From contig CP154954.1 of assembly GCA_039621445.1 (NCBI GenBank), positions 31,272,012-31,336,011 on the forward strand: a DNA stretch of 64,000 nt, in the 5' to 3' direction. A program made the position numbers and the translations under genes. Source of the DNA: Euglena gracilis. Taxonomy: Eukaryota; Euglenida; Euglenophyceae; Euglenales. The notes under the pieces are model-generated. The model saw only the letters and a program-made list of their open reading frames with translations, did not search any database and was not told the DNA's origin. Below are positions 1 through 9,049 of the stretch, one piece after another; within the stretch, counting starts at the first letter, position 1, and every line of letters begins with the position of its first letter.

Positions 1-386
1 GTGTCCGCGAGGGACAACAAAGTCCAGGAGGGATCTTCATTTTGTCCAAAATTCCCTGCTAGGGGGTGTATGGGACGCGGGGGGGGGAGGACGGGGGGAG
101 ACGCCCCTTAGAGACCGAATTTTTTTCCATCGCCGAACAAGGTGCCTGCAAGGTGCAAAAAAATGTTTGTAGACAAAGGGCCAGTTGTGGATAGTCCTGG
201 TTTGGTTAGGAGTATGTACAAATACAGCAAGCGCGAGTAAGCGAGCGAACGCTTGAGCAAAGCTCAAGGTTGGGGGTTTGGGGAGTATAGGTTTATGTGT
301 GATGGTCTAGAGGACCAGTGTGAAAGGGAGAGGAGGGGAAAAAGAGAGGGGGGGGGGTGTGAGGGCACCGGCGTCAGGGTGAATTA

Positions 387-915
387 TCACGTAGATAAAA
401 GCATCCGGTCTGTGGCTCTTTCGGCCAGGCGCAGTTGGCGGGCAACTGCCCGGGCGAGTATGATAGATAGATTCTCTGTCAGTTCCTGGAGCCGGCGTTG
501 TTTGACAATGCCGGCGAAAGCGTTTGTAGCCATGTGGAGGATTTCACGGAGGAGCTTGGCAGCGGCAGGGCCAGGACAGCCCCACGGGTTGAAAGTCACA
601 CCGGAGTAAGTCCCACTGATGCCGCGAACATCTGTCCTCTGCCTGGTTCCTTTTATGCAGCTCAGCATCGGGCAAAGTGCGTGAGACACGGGTGAGATTC
701 AGAGGCCACTGGGAGGGGGGCCAGAGGGTGTTCGATGGAAACGTCTACGGCAAGGTGCCGTCCTTTGTTCCGGCCGAGCAGTGGGAGGTCGGCATCGCGA
801 GTGCCAGATTCGCAGCTCTGCTCCTTGCGAACAGAATCGCCTGCTCGCTGGCAGAGATCGACGATGGCGTCCCGGAGGCAGTTATGTCTTTCGGTGACGC
901 CGTTCTTGCGGCCTA
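387..915 (-). pseudogene. C-terminal fragment of a second RLE-type LINE
   Basis: Reading the minus strand from 915 gives RHNCLRDAIVDLCQRAG, then DADLPLLG and LAVDVSIEHPL. This resembles the restriction-like endonuclease (RLE) region that closes site-specific-type non-LTR retrotransposons (D...DV-S/T-I pattern). A TGA at 662-664 ends that frame. The following C-terminal text (GVTFNPWGCPGPAAAKLL..., 387-689) continues in another frame, so one frameshift separates two parts of what was probably one domain. It differs in sequence from the RLE domain of the LINE at 1438-5161, so it is another element in the same orientation. The other copy lacks 24 bases here, an in-frame loss. It is a dead fragment; the family call is by motif only. 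Confidence 0.6.
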
Positions 916-1437
916 ATGATTGTACCGGGTTTTCACCTTCCCCTTACATCCTCCATCACGGTGGGTAGCACAGCTTCACCCAAACCGTGCCCCGGGCCCA
1001 GGGAAACGTCTCTTTTGGCCCTCGCCACAAGAGGAACCCCCTTGTGACTCCCTGTGCCGCCACAGGTCGCGGGTAGCTTATACTGTGGGAGTAATGTACA
1101 AAAGAGTGTTGTCAGGGTGCGGAGGTTGGTTAGCGGAAGATGAGCAAAGGTCACCTTCAATAAATATTGGGCGGGGAGGGGGGCGTTTGTACCTCTTTTG
1201 CCACAGGATGGCGTGTTTGTGTCGGGTTTTTTGGCTTTTGTTGTGTTCTGCTTCTCTGCGCGTCTATGTGACCCATTGATTTGTCTTTGGCTCGGCGTGT
1301 GGCTCTGCTCAAGGGGTAACTAGGGGTTACTGAGTTGTGTCTTCTTTGCTCATTTTGTAATCTGACCTTGGGGTGCTAACATAGTAGGTGAGAGTTCAAG
1401 GTTGGTTATTTGGTTGAGAGTTTGTGCTCAAAGGCCT
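916..1437. other. LINE 3' flank, no gene recognised
   Basis: This lies between the TGA of the LINE ORF (1438-1440) and the second RLE fragment. Short frames are open on both strands, but none carries a motif I know. It may be the 3' UTR of the LINE. Confidence 0.4.
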
Positions 1438-3027
1438 TCAGACAGAATATGGTGAGTGGGCGGAAGACAGGGTGATCTCATCTTTGGAAGAATACAAGCT
1501 CCAAACGAGCTGTCTACTGATTTCTCTGATAAGTGTGAAGGACAGGCCTTGCCAAATGTCTGCTTCTGCGGCCCGCCGTTGCCACCCTTCCCGCTGCCCC
1601 AGAAGGGCCTTGAGGAGGGTGGCCATCAAGGAGCGCGCTTCTTGTCCCATGCCCCCGTAGCAATCCATGACGAATGGCATCAACCGCCAGCCCAGTCGTT
1701 GGCATGTTGCATCATATTTGGTATGCTTTTCAGCCTCCTGACGTGTTTGCCATTGTGAAAGGCTCTCTGCACTTCGGAGCGGATGACTTTGCGCAAGGGT
1801 GTGGCGGATTGTCACATCCACTGCAACGGGTCCATCACTGTCCAAGCGAGGAATGAAGATGTCCCCAGGCCGGGAACGGTCATCAACTCGTTGTTCTTTA
1901 CGGGCTGTGAATCCTGCCTTCTGTGTTGTGGTTGTCAGAAAGTCTTGGACAGCCCCGTGCCGCCGGGTGATGAAGTTTGATTTGCAGCAAACGAGGTGGT
2001 GTCCGAGAAAGTCTGATGGTCCAAAGCATTTGGGACAGAGGTTGGGATCGGATTCCATTGGTGTGAGAGTCATTCCGAGGGACCAACGAAGTGTGCAGCG
2101 GAATTCAGCCGTGGGTAACAGGGTGCGCAGTCCTTGAGATGGTGTCAAAGCGGCCCACGCCATAGCATGCGGTTGGCATTGGCTTGCAAAACGTACAGCA
2201 GCAGGTCCATTCAATGTGTCCCGAAGTGTTTTCTGGCGGGCAAGCATGCCCTGCTGGTTCCACCAACGTTGTGAATTGTGTGGAGACTGTGCCTGAGGAA
2301 TCAGGTTTTTGTCACTGGCCCATTGTGGCAGTGGAGCCATTTGACCAAGTTCATTGAGGGCTGTCTGTAAACAATCGTCAGTGTCCTTGGGAAGGATGTC
2401 CATGGCAGCAGGCAGGCCCAAGACAGAGGGAGCTCTTCGACAAAAGTCCACCACTTGAGACAATCTGGCAGGCACACGTTGAAATAGTGGATCCGAGATC
2501 CCCAGTCCACGGCATCTGATGGCCAGGGAAACTTGCAGCCATTCTTCTGGGGTGCAAGGGGAGCCGACCATGCCACTGAATGTTTCCCGAATAATTCCCG
2601 ACAATGTCTTGCATGCCGCTGTTGCAGAGGAGATTTTACAGGCGCGCAAGAGGTCATTCACTTTGCAAGCGGGTAAGCAAAACCGAAGCAAGGTGAATTG
2701 CACATGCGATTGAGGTAGGTGCTGAAGTACTGTGCAAGAACGTCGGATGTCTTCAATGCGCTTATTCCAAACTTCTTCACAGAAGGGGTCATCTTGGGGG
2801 TGGTGGACAGGGACCCCTAAAACTTTCAGACCAAAACCAGCAACAAAGGCGGTCAGTGGTATTTGATGTAAGGGGCTATCCTGTGGCGTGCCAGGGGGAA
2901 TGCAAGGGGCACCTTCTGTTGATGTGAACGCTGGTCCCCACAATCGACATTTTGCAGGGTTCACGGCCAACCCAAGCGTGGCTGCCTCGCGAATTAGAAA
3001 TGCAAGGGCATTGTGCAATTGTGCTGG
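1438..3027 (-). pseudogene. LINE RT thumb, CCHC knuckle and RLE endonuclease
   Basis: This is a 526-codon frame counted from the first Met at 3018, ending in TGA at 1438-1440. Residues 1-30 hold LGLAVNPAKCRLWG, the usual continuation after RT motif C. A CCHC-type knuckle lies at about residues 328-345 (LCPKCFGPSDFLGHHLVCC). The restriction-like endonuclease follows at about 380-406 (RSRPGDIFIP then VAVDVTIRH), with the two Asp of the PD-(D/E)XK fold. A C-terminal helix-rich tail closes the protein. This order is typical of RLE LINEs. It is in frame with the RT core across the TAG at 3028. Confidence 0.88.
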
Positions 3028-3714
3028 CTATCCCAGCAGATGGGCATCGTCCAAGTACCACCCCTGCCATTCAACCAAACGTGAGAGGCCCTCACAAAGG
3101 TCTTGCACACCCCAGGCGAAAGCTGCAGGTCCGCATGGGTCGCCTTGTTGAGCTCCCCTCTGGGAAGGCAGACAATGGTTTCCACAATACAACTTGCTGT
3201 GTTGGGCGTAGCACGAATCCAGCCAAGGGCACACTTCTGGGCATCGTCTACGGATGGATTGCAGGATTTTTTCCCGTGACAAGGAGTTGAAGGCATTCCT
3301 GAAATCCACTTGAAGCAGCCCCCAGCGATTGTCTCTGCCCGAATGCAGAGTGTCCACCATCTGTTGGATTCCCATTGCGATCAATGGACATGCATTCGGC
3401 ACACCAACGCCACATTGAGGAGGACTCAGTTCTTTCAAAGCGTTCACCACTGTGGGATGACGCACGAGGCATTTGCCAACCAATCGGCGGAGTGTTTCAC
3501 CTGCTGCGATCGGGCGAGTGTCTTCATCACACACCGTGTGCTCCACAAGGTTTCCAAAAGCATCCTCTTCCATTGCTGTTTGTTTGTTCTGTTTTCGCAG
3601 AGGTGTCAACCTGGCAGAGGAAAGAATTGGGGCCATGCCGGGGTGAACACCGTGTGTAATTGCCCGACAGATGAAGGTATCAAGCACTTCGAGGAGGTCA
3701 TCTCCACAAGCCCC
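3028..3714 (-). pseudogene. LINE reverse transcriptase, catalytic core
   Basis: The translation starts GACGDDLLEVLDTFICRAITHG and carries RPIAAGETLRRLVGKCL, motif A VDFRNAFNSLSREK with the catalytic Asp, motif B QRGAQQGDPCGP and motif C WYLDDAHLLG with the YLDD catalytic pair. The frame then meets TAG (3028-3030), after which the same frame goes on as PAQLHNALAFLIREAATLG. The stop is therefore in frame, just after motif C, and no base is lost. All catalytic residues are intact. The upstream end is the MITE insertion point. Confidence 0.9.
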
Positions 3715-4145
3715 CATAGCTGGCGTTTTTTTTTTTGTTTTTTTAAAAAAAAACGTTTTTTTTGTTTTTTATTAAAAAAAACGGGCAAAAAAAACGGCCA
3801 AAAAAACAAAGGGGAAAATGATGGTCCAAATTTTGCCTTTGATTGCAAGGGTGAACCAATCTTAGCTCAAATGACTTGAAAACCAATACTTTTGGTTGTC
3901 TTCAACAAGATGGTCAAAATAGGGCATTTTTCTGCAATTTTGGGATGTTTCAACTTGAAACATCCCAAATTTGGTGTCTTTCTCTGACCGAGGATGGGCA
4001 AAAAAAGCTAAAATTGAAGACAAAAACTTTTTTGCCCTGGACCCTCAATGGCGTTTTTTTGTTTTTTTTAAAATTTTAAAAAAACATGTTTTTTTAAAAA
4101 AAACGTGTTTTTTTTGACTTCGTTTTAAACGAAGTGCCAGCTATG
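3715..4145. mobile_element. 431-bp MITE inside the LINE ORF
   Basis: The ends are inverted repeats: CATAGCTGGC at the left and GCCAGCTATG at the right. An exact 8-bp direct duplication, CAAGCCCC, flanks it at 3707-3714 and 4146-4153. The interior is made of A/T homopolymer palindromes at both ends around about 250 bp of unique sequence. An 8-bp target duplication fits a hAT-type transposase, but the termini are not the usual TAGGG form. It has no coding capacity. The same insertion lies at 50594-51026 in copy B, so it predates the block duplication. Confidence 0.88.
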
Positions 4146-4480
4146 CAAGCCCCTGGGTAGTCTCCAACCATGGCCTTGAGGTGGTCAGGTCTCAGGCCGG
4201 AAGGTCCCGGTGCGGATTCCTTTGGGAACCCGAATATAGCTTTGCGCAAATTTTGCAATCGCTCTTTTGTGCTTTCCGGAGGAAAGGTAATCGTTTGGGA
4301 AGGGTCGGCCACTGGGATGCGCAGTGGAGGCTCTGGTGGGTGAAGGTCACGCAGCCTTTGAATCACTTTTGGGTCATTGCTGTTCTGAACCCCCTCAGAG
4401 GTGAGCTCTCGGCATGCTTTTGAAATAGCCCCGTGGCCAACAAGGCTTTCAATGCGGGAGAGGAACCGTTCTTCAGTTGC
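4146..4480 (-). pseudogene. LINE reverse transcriptase, N-terminal part
   Basis: The frame reads ATEERFLSRIESLVGHGAIS..., then APGPSGLRPDHLKAMVGDYPGAC. The GPSGLRPDHLK motif is the conserved start of the reverse-transcriptase domain in many LINEs. The frame runs into the MITE at 4145, where it picks up unrelated residues. On the far side of the MITE the protein resumes as GACGDDLLEVLDTF. The segment is in frame with the gag-like part upstream, across the TAG at 4481. Confidence 0.8.
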
Positions 4481-5161
4481 CTAGGCTGCCAGTGCTGTTT
4501 TTTTGCCTTGTCTGTCTGCCTTGTGGCTTTTGTGGGAGACTGGAGTCCAACCAAGAATCAAATACAGGACGGGTGAGATACAAGCGAGCTCGTTCTGCAA
4601 TTTTCTCCCCACCATCGCCCAGTTCGATCGCCCGCCACGTTGCAAAGGACAAAGCACCGCTTTGGGGAAGGCCCACAAGGCGTGCAGGGTTTCCCAGCCA
4701 GGTTCCCTATTGAAATGCCTCAACAATTGCAGGTAGGTTTGATTGACATTGAGGAGGGCTCCACGCGGCAGGTATACAAGGGTGCCTGTCATCAAAAGAA
4801 ATTTCCTCAAAAGTGGGATGAAGGGATGGTGGGCATGGAGCAGAGAATGGCGTACCCCAGCAATGTGATTTTGGCCAATGGGGGTTGGTGGGGGTCTAGC
4901 TGGGGCTGGTGACGATGCTGCTGCGGTTGTTGCCACTAAGGATGAAGAGCTACCCAATGGGGGGTTGGAGAAGTTCAGGAAAGGCGTCGCCTGATTAGCT
5001 TGCATCCACATGGCCCCAACGTCTGACAGGGGGAAGGGTCCTGGTCCTTGTGTGCCAATTGGGTTCTCCATGATGACCGTGGAGCATATTGAGGGGAGGC
5101 CTTGTTGGCCAAAGAACAATGCACCCAGCAGATTTGGGAACCAAGATTCCCCCCTTTCCAA
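4481..5161 (-). pseudogene. LINE N-terminal (gag-like) part of the ORF
   Basis: About 226 residues open from a Met at 5161. The first third is rich in Pro, Ala and Ser (PAPARPPPTPIG). The rest is a mixed sequence with VYLPRGALLNVNQTYLQLL and ends GKKTALAA before a TAG at 4481-4483. Beyond that TAG the same frame continues directly into ATEERFLSRIESLVGHG, the usual run-in to a LINE reverse transcriptase. I see no zinc knuckle or endonuclease here. The function is unknown; RNA binding would be the family expectation. The TAG is also present in copy B (51362-51364). Confidence 0.6.
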
Positions 5162-5994
5162 GGTGGTGCGGGTGTGGTGGTGTGTGATCGGGGGGTGAAA
5201 TTATTTAAATTGTGCTGCCTGGCGCCATGTCCAACGTCCTCACCCGACACCGACGGGGGGCTCTGCGGGTGGTGGTGCTGTAGGAGGGATGGAGATTTGT
5301 GATGCTGGCGCCATGTCAATATCCTCACCCGAAACAAATGGTGGGTCTGTTTCGGGCACAACAAAATGGAAATTTGGGGGTAACAGCCGCCGAGACGCGC
5401 TCGCGCGAGGCCAAAAAAAAAAAAAAAAAAGCACAAGCACTTTGTGTTGTGTTGGTCAAAAAATGGCCCAAACAAATGGCAAAAATTGACCACTTTTTTG
5501 TTTTTTGGAACCCAAAAATCCTTCCGAGTTTGGAATGGTTCGCCTCCGCGCCGGAGGCCATAATACGGCACAAAAAGAAAAAAAAAAATATAAAAAAAAG
5601 AAAAAACCCGTATTTGTTAAATTGCTCCACCCGCGCGGCGCCCCGCGCGGCCGGCTCGCCCCCCCTCAGCCCCCCCCCCCCCCCCGCTGTGCTAGCCCCC
5701 TGTGTGCTGTCTTGTGCAGGAGTGAAGGCACAAGCATTTTTCTTTGTTTGGCCGACGTTGGGTGGTCTTTTCCGATCACCGGAGAGGGAACCTGGGGGTT
5801 GTCAAGTTCATTTTGCTGAAGTGGGAAGGTTGCAGGCCAGCAGAATGTGGCAGAACTGGCTGGCTGGGGGGCCATTGTTGCAGACCAAAAGGTGTATGTG
5901 CTGTCTGGCTGGGGGGCCACTGTTGCAGGCGAAAATGTGGAGGAACATGGTCGCCAGTTTGTCGGGGGCTTTTCTGGCTGAGAGCAAAAATGGT
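5162..5994. other. Low-complexity stretch upstream of the LINE ORF
   Basis: This contains repeats of a GCGCCATGTC..CTCACCCGA..GGTGGTGCTG type, A-runs and a C-run near 5670-5690. From about 5215 to 5700 it cannot be aligned by eye with copy B, while both sides can. No gene was recognised. Confidence 0.5.
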
Positions 5995-6250
5995 GTCAGG
6001 GGGGGCCTTTGCAGGCCCATGGCCTTTGCAGGCCACTGGGACAAAATGGTGCAACAGGACAAAAAGGTGTCACAGGGGGGCCTTTGCAGGCCCAGGGCCT
6101 TTGCAGGCCACTGGAGCAAAATGGTGTTGGAGGGGGGCCTTTGCAGGCCCAGGGCCTTTGCAGGCCACTGGGGCAAAATGGTGCAACAGACCGAAATGAT
6201 GTTACAGGGGGGCCTTTGCAGGCCCAGTGACTTTGCAGGACATTGGGGTA
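5995..6250. repeat. Tandem array built on GGCCTTTGCAGGCC
   Basis: About four units of roughly 60 bp each contain GGCCTTTGCAGGCC twice, separated by CA(T/G)G, followed by ACTGG..CAAAATGGTG. The 14-mer is an imperfect palindrome. A further three short units recur at 6518-6590. The same arrays lie at 53013-53260 and 53530-53605 in copy B. Confidence 0.85.
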
Positions 6251-6254
6251 AAAC

Positions 6255-6385
6255 AGTGTCACTGAGGGGTTGGGGTGGCAAAATGCTTTTCAATGTCAAG
6301 TCAAAACTGCTGCAAAAAGTGTCACTGAGGGGTTGGGGTGGCAAAATGTTTTTCAATGTCCAGCCAAAACTGCTGCAAAATGTGT
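6255..6385. repeat. Tandem duplication of about 62 bp
   Basis: Two adjacent units begin GTGTCACTGAGGGGTTGGGG and end AAAACTGCTGCAAAA. The pair is repeated in copy B near 53270-53395. Confidence 0.75.
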
Positions 6386-6850
6386 CACAGCTTTTGGTGT
6401 AACATGTGCTGTGAAAACTGGGGTTTGCCACTTCAATTGATCACAGGTTTGGGATGCAATGCAGAACACAGAAAAGAAGACACTGGAGCTGAAAGTGGCA
6501 CCTAATGGTTGGCAGATGGGGGGCCTTTGCAGGCCCAATGGGGGGGGCCTTTGCAGGCCCAATGGGGGGGGCCTTTGCAGGCCCAATAGGAACCAGCAGG
6601 GCTGAAAAGCCCAGTAAGTCGAACTTCTGGGGCTGCAGATAAGGGCTGAGAAACCCACTTCAACTGGAGAACTTGTCCTCGAACTGCACTGCACCTTGGT
6701 CTCGGCTATGAACTTGAACTTGAACTTGAACCCTTTTTCTTTGAACTTGATACCAGTACTTGTTACTTGAATTGTTCTTGTAACTTGAACTGCCAGGGAC
6801 TTCACCTTGACCAGCACTTTTAACTTGAACCCCTCCAGGGGCTTTCACTT

Positions 6851-6931
6851 CTCGACCATGTGATATGTCGAAAAAAAATAGACACTCAGAAAGTTTTTGC
6901 GCATTAGGACTTCCCTGCCTATTGTCGGACC
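6851..6931. repeat. 81-bp direct repeat, left member
   Basis: The run from CTCGACCATGTGATATGTCG to CCTATTGTCGGACC recurs without visible change at 8787-8867. The two enclose 1.86 kb that contains a hAT-like MITE and the PHD-like ORF. Both members also exist in copy B (from about 53868 and 55791). Confidence 0.9.
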
Positions 6932-7290
6932 AGAATTCGCCCTCAGGTGACACCTCTGAACTGTGTGTGGGATCGACCGGAGACACCAAAAAAAAGTTTG
7001 AAATCCCACCCCCACCTCTTGTCTCAAGGATGCAAAAATCATCGCAGATTTTCCGAGAAAGGAGAAAATCTTTGTTTCTTCACACCAAGTGTCAATATGC
7101 CAATGGTCTCAATCAAAGATTTTCACCTGAACTTTGCGTCCAAGTGGATGCACATGGGTTGTGCCGCAAATGCTCCAACGCTCTGAACTGGCATGGCCAC
7201 AATCCATTCACCCTGTCTGCAGGCAACCAATGTCATCCCCTCAGTTTGATGATTTTTTGCCCCTTCCAAATTCCATTTACACTGAGCTTG

Positions 7291-7934
7291 AACTTCCAAC
7301 TGACTTGTGGACCAAGGCAGTCAAGCTCCTCCTTTATCATCCCAGTGGGTGTGTCCAGGTGGGGTGGTACGGTGAATCGCAAGGGAAGTAAGGGAAGGGA
7401 ATCGGCCAAACAGCCATCGACCCCTCCCACCTCCTCCCGTATTTTCGGGAGCACCAATTTTCGACCCCAAAATTTTTTCCCGGATTTGTTAAAAAAACCT
7501 GTGAAATTGCTGCAGTGGGGTGGGTCGACCCCCCCCCACGGATGGGGAGTCGACCCACCCAACAGGCCCTCCCGAACTGCCCCCCAATGATCCATGGGTT
7601 TTCATTCATTTGCGGTGGACAATGGGCACTCCTTTATCTGATGGTTCCATCAGACACGCAAATGTCATGCCCCCCCCCCCCCCGAGCTGTCCCCCCCCCT
7701 AGCATTGCGGCGAAAGAAATATTGAAATATTTCATGAAATTTCACAAATATATTTTCTTATCGGTGAAGGATTTAAAAACGTGTTCAGCCCGCCAAATGC
7801 CTGCCCTGAAATTCGTGGTCATGAACACGTTTTCAATGAGGGCATTTGTGGCAATGACACGTTTTCCATCAAGGCATCTGTGTTCAGGCACGTTTTCAAT
7901 GAGGGCATTTGTGGCAATGACACGTTTTCCATTA
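7291..7934. other. Copy-A-specific segment
   Basis: This segment has no counterpart in copy B, where 54306-54939 is unrelated sequence between the same flanks. It includes inverted GGGTCGACCCCCCC-type tracts (7510-7560), wording shared with dispersed repeats near 33.2 kb (CACCAATTTT..GACCCCAAAATTTTTTCCC), a C-run at 7671-7683, and the start of a 63-bp tandem repeat. No gene was recognised. Confidence 0.7.
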
Positions 7935-7980
7935 AGGCATCTGTGTTCAGGCACGTTTTCCATTAGGGCATCTGTGGCAA
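7826..7980. repeat. 63-bp tandem repeat
   Basis: About 2.4 units of CACGTTTTCAATGAGGGCAT..., each containing two variants of CACGTTTTC(A/C)AT followed by GGCAT(T/C)TGTG. Only the last part is present in copy B. Confidence 0.75.
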
Positions 7981-8079
7981 CCCCGAGCAAGAAGCAAAAA
8001 TCGCTGTCATGAAAAAACGGCGTGCGGTTGAGAGGCCGGGTGGTCCTCAACGGGTGAGGCGGGGCGGGGGCACTCTAAC

Positions 8080-8564
8080 TAGGGTTGTGCCAATTAATCG
8101 TTTTGGGCTGGCGAACGATTAATCGCGATTAATCGGGGGGTCTCGGACGATTAACGATTAATTGGTCCCTTCCGATTTTTGATAATGAAATCTGCCTGAG
8201 AAATTATATCATCGAACATAGACCATTTCTTTGTGTGCCCGCTGACGAATTTTTGTTTCATTCTCCGTTGACATGGCAGAACGAAGCTTGTTAGGAACTG
8301 TTGTTTCTTAATCAGAATCGCGCGATGTTTCACGGGCAGGTTCGCTGACTCGTTGGGCCACTTTTAACAACCGTTTTCATGGCGTACCAGCAAGTAGTGT
8401 GCTATCTGAATGACTACCCACAAATTTCTGTTGATTTCAACAAATATTGTGTTTGCATCCACATTACATCCACAATGAACGATTAAGCGCCATGGGGCCG
8501 AACGATTCGATTAATCGGCGATGACGAACGATTAATCGGTTAATCGATTAATCGAAACAGCCCT
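8080..8564. mobile_element. 485-bp hAT-like MITE, copy 1
   Basis: The left end is TAGGGTTGTGCCAATTAATC and the right end reads GATTAATCGAAACAGCCCT, so the inverted termini share TAGGG(T/C)TG and ATTAATCG. A perfect 8-bp target duplication ACTCTAAC lies at 8072-8079 and 8565-8572. TAGGG-type ends with an 8-bp duplication fit the hAT superfamily. Repeated ATTAATCG words sit inside both ends as candidate subterminal transposase sites. On the minus strand a 60-codon frame (8151-8333) is unchanged by eye in all three copies seen here. Confidence 0.92.
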
Positions 8565-8626
8565 ACTCTAACAACACGACAGAAGGCTAAGTTGCCTTGG
8601 AGCACAACGACAGGGAGTGGCGGACT

Positions 8627-8821
8627 TCACGGCACACAACACGCTTTACACAAAAAAGAGCCATACTTTGGTGGCTCTTTTGCCAAATCTTGGCAATGAA
8701 AATGATATGCCAATCCGCAGGCGTCACAGACAACTTTGTTCAGCTCCACACAATTTGGATTTTTGGGAATGGCAACACCACAAAATCTCGACCATGTGAT
8801 ATGTCGAAAAAAAATAGACAC
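8627..8821 (-). CDS. Small PHD-like zinc-finger ORF
   Basis: This is a 64-codon minus-strand frame. Its core reads CVELNKVVCDACGLAYHFHC, then about 15 residues, then FLCKAC. The CDxC...H.HC...CxxC spacing and the hydrophobic residue before the last CxxC are those of a PHD finger, though the first Cys pair is not clear. PHD fingers occur in host chromatin proteins and in ORF1 proteins of some retroelements. It lies next to the right 81-bp direct repeat and before the RT element, which is on the other strand. It is probably a fragment or exon. Copy B has the same frame (55631-55825) with two changed residues, which keep all the zinc ligands named here. Confidence 0.45.
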   Translation of the reverse strand: MSIFFRHITWSRFCGVAIPKNPNCVELNKVVCDACGLAYHFHCQDLAKEPPKYGSFLCKACCVP

Positions 8822-8867
8822 TCAGAAAGTTTTTGCGCATTAGGACTTCCCTGCCTATTGTCGGACC
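8787..8867. repeat. 81-bp direct repeat, right member
   Basis: Same sequence as 6851-6931. Confidence 0.9.
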
Positions 8868-9049
8868 CTACGATCCCTGATCGCCAGATCCGCGACAGTA
8901 AATTAGGTATTGGCACTGTCCATCCCCTGTTCTGCAGTGTATTTTTCACGAAAGGAAGTACACCAAGTACACCAAGCACTGGAATACGTTTGGAAAGGTT
9001 ATCTTGAAGTTGAAGAATTGGTGATACCATTCATGAACACCTGGAGCCG

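Larger units (their letters stand above)
1438..5161 (-). mobile_element. RLE-type non-LTR retrotransposon (LINE), copy A
   Basis: Read on the minus strand this is one long frame: a Pro/Ala-rich N-terminal region, reverse transcriptase, a CCHC knuckle, then a restriction-like endonuclease. It is broken only by a 431-bp MITE (3715-4145) and by two in-frame TAG codons at 4481-4483 and 3028-3030. Removing the MITE and one copy of its 8-bp target duplication (439 bases) brings the two halves into the same frame, which gives about 1,095 codons. The terminal stop is TGA at 1438-1440. The domain order fits the RLE class (R2/R4/CRE/NeSL-like) and not the APE class. The N-terminal limit is uncertain because 5162-5700 is low-complexity. 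Confidence 0.85.

Noticed and set aside
253-609. Plus-strand ORFs overlapping the LINE fragment
   Set aside because: Antisense shadows of the minus-strand LINE text; no motif.
5808-6431. Minus-strand 207-codon ORF with repeated KGPP words
   Set aside because: Translation of the GGCCTTTGCAGGCC array.
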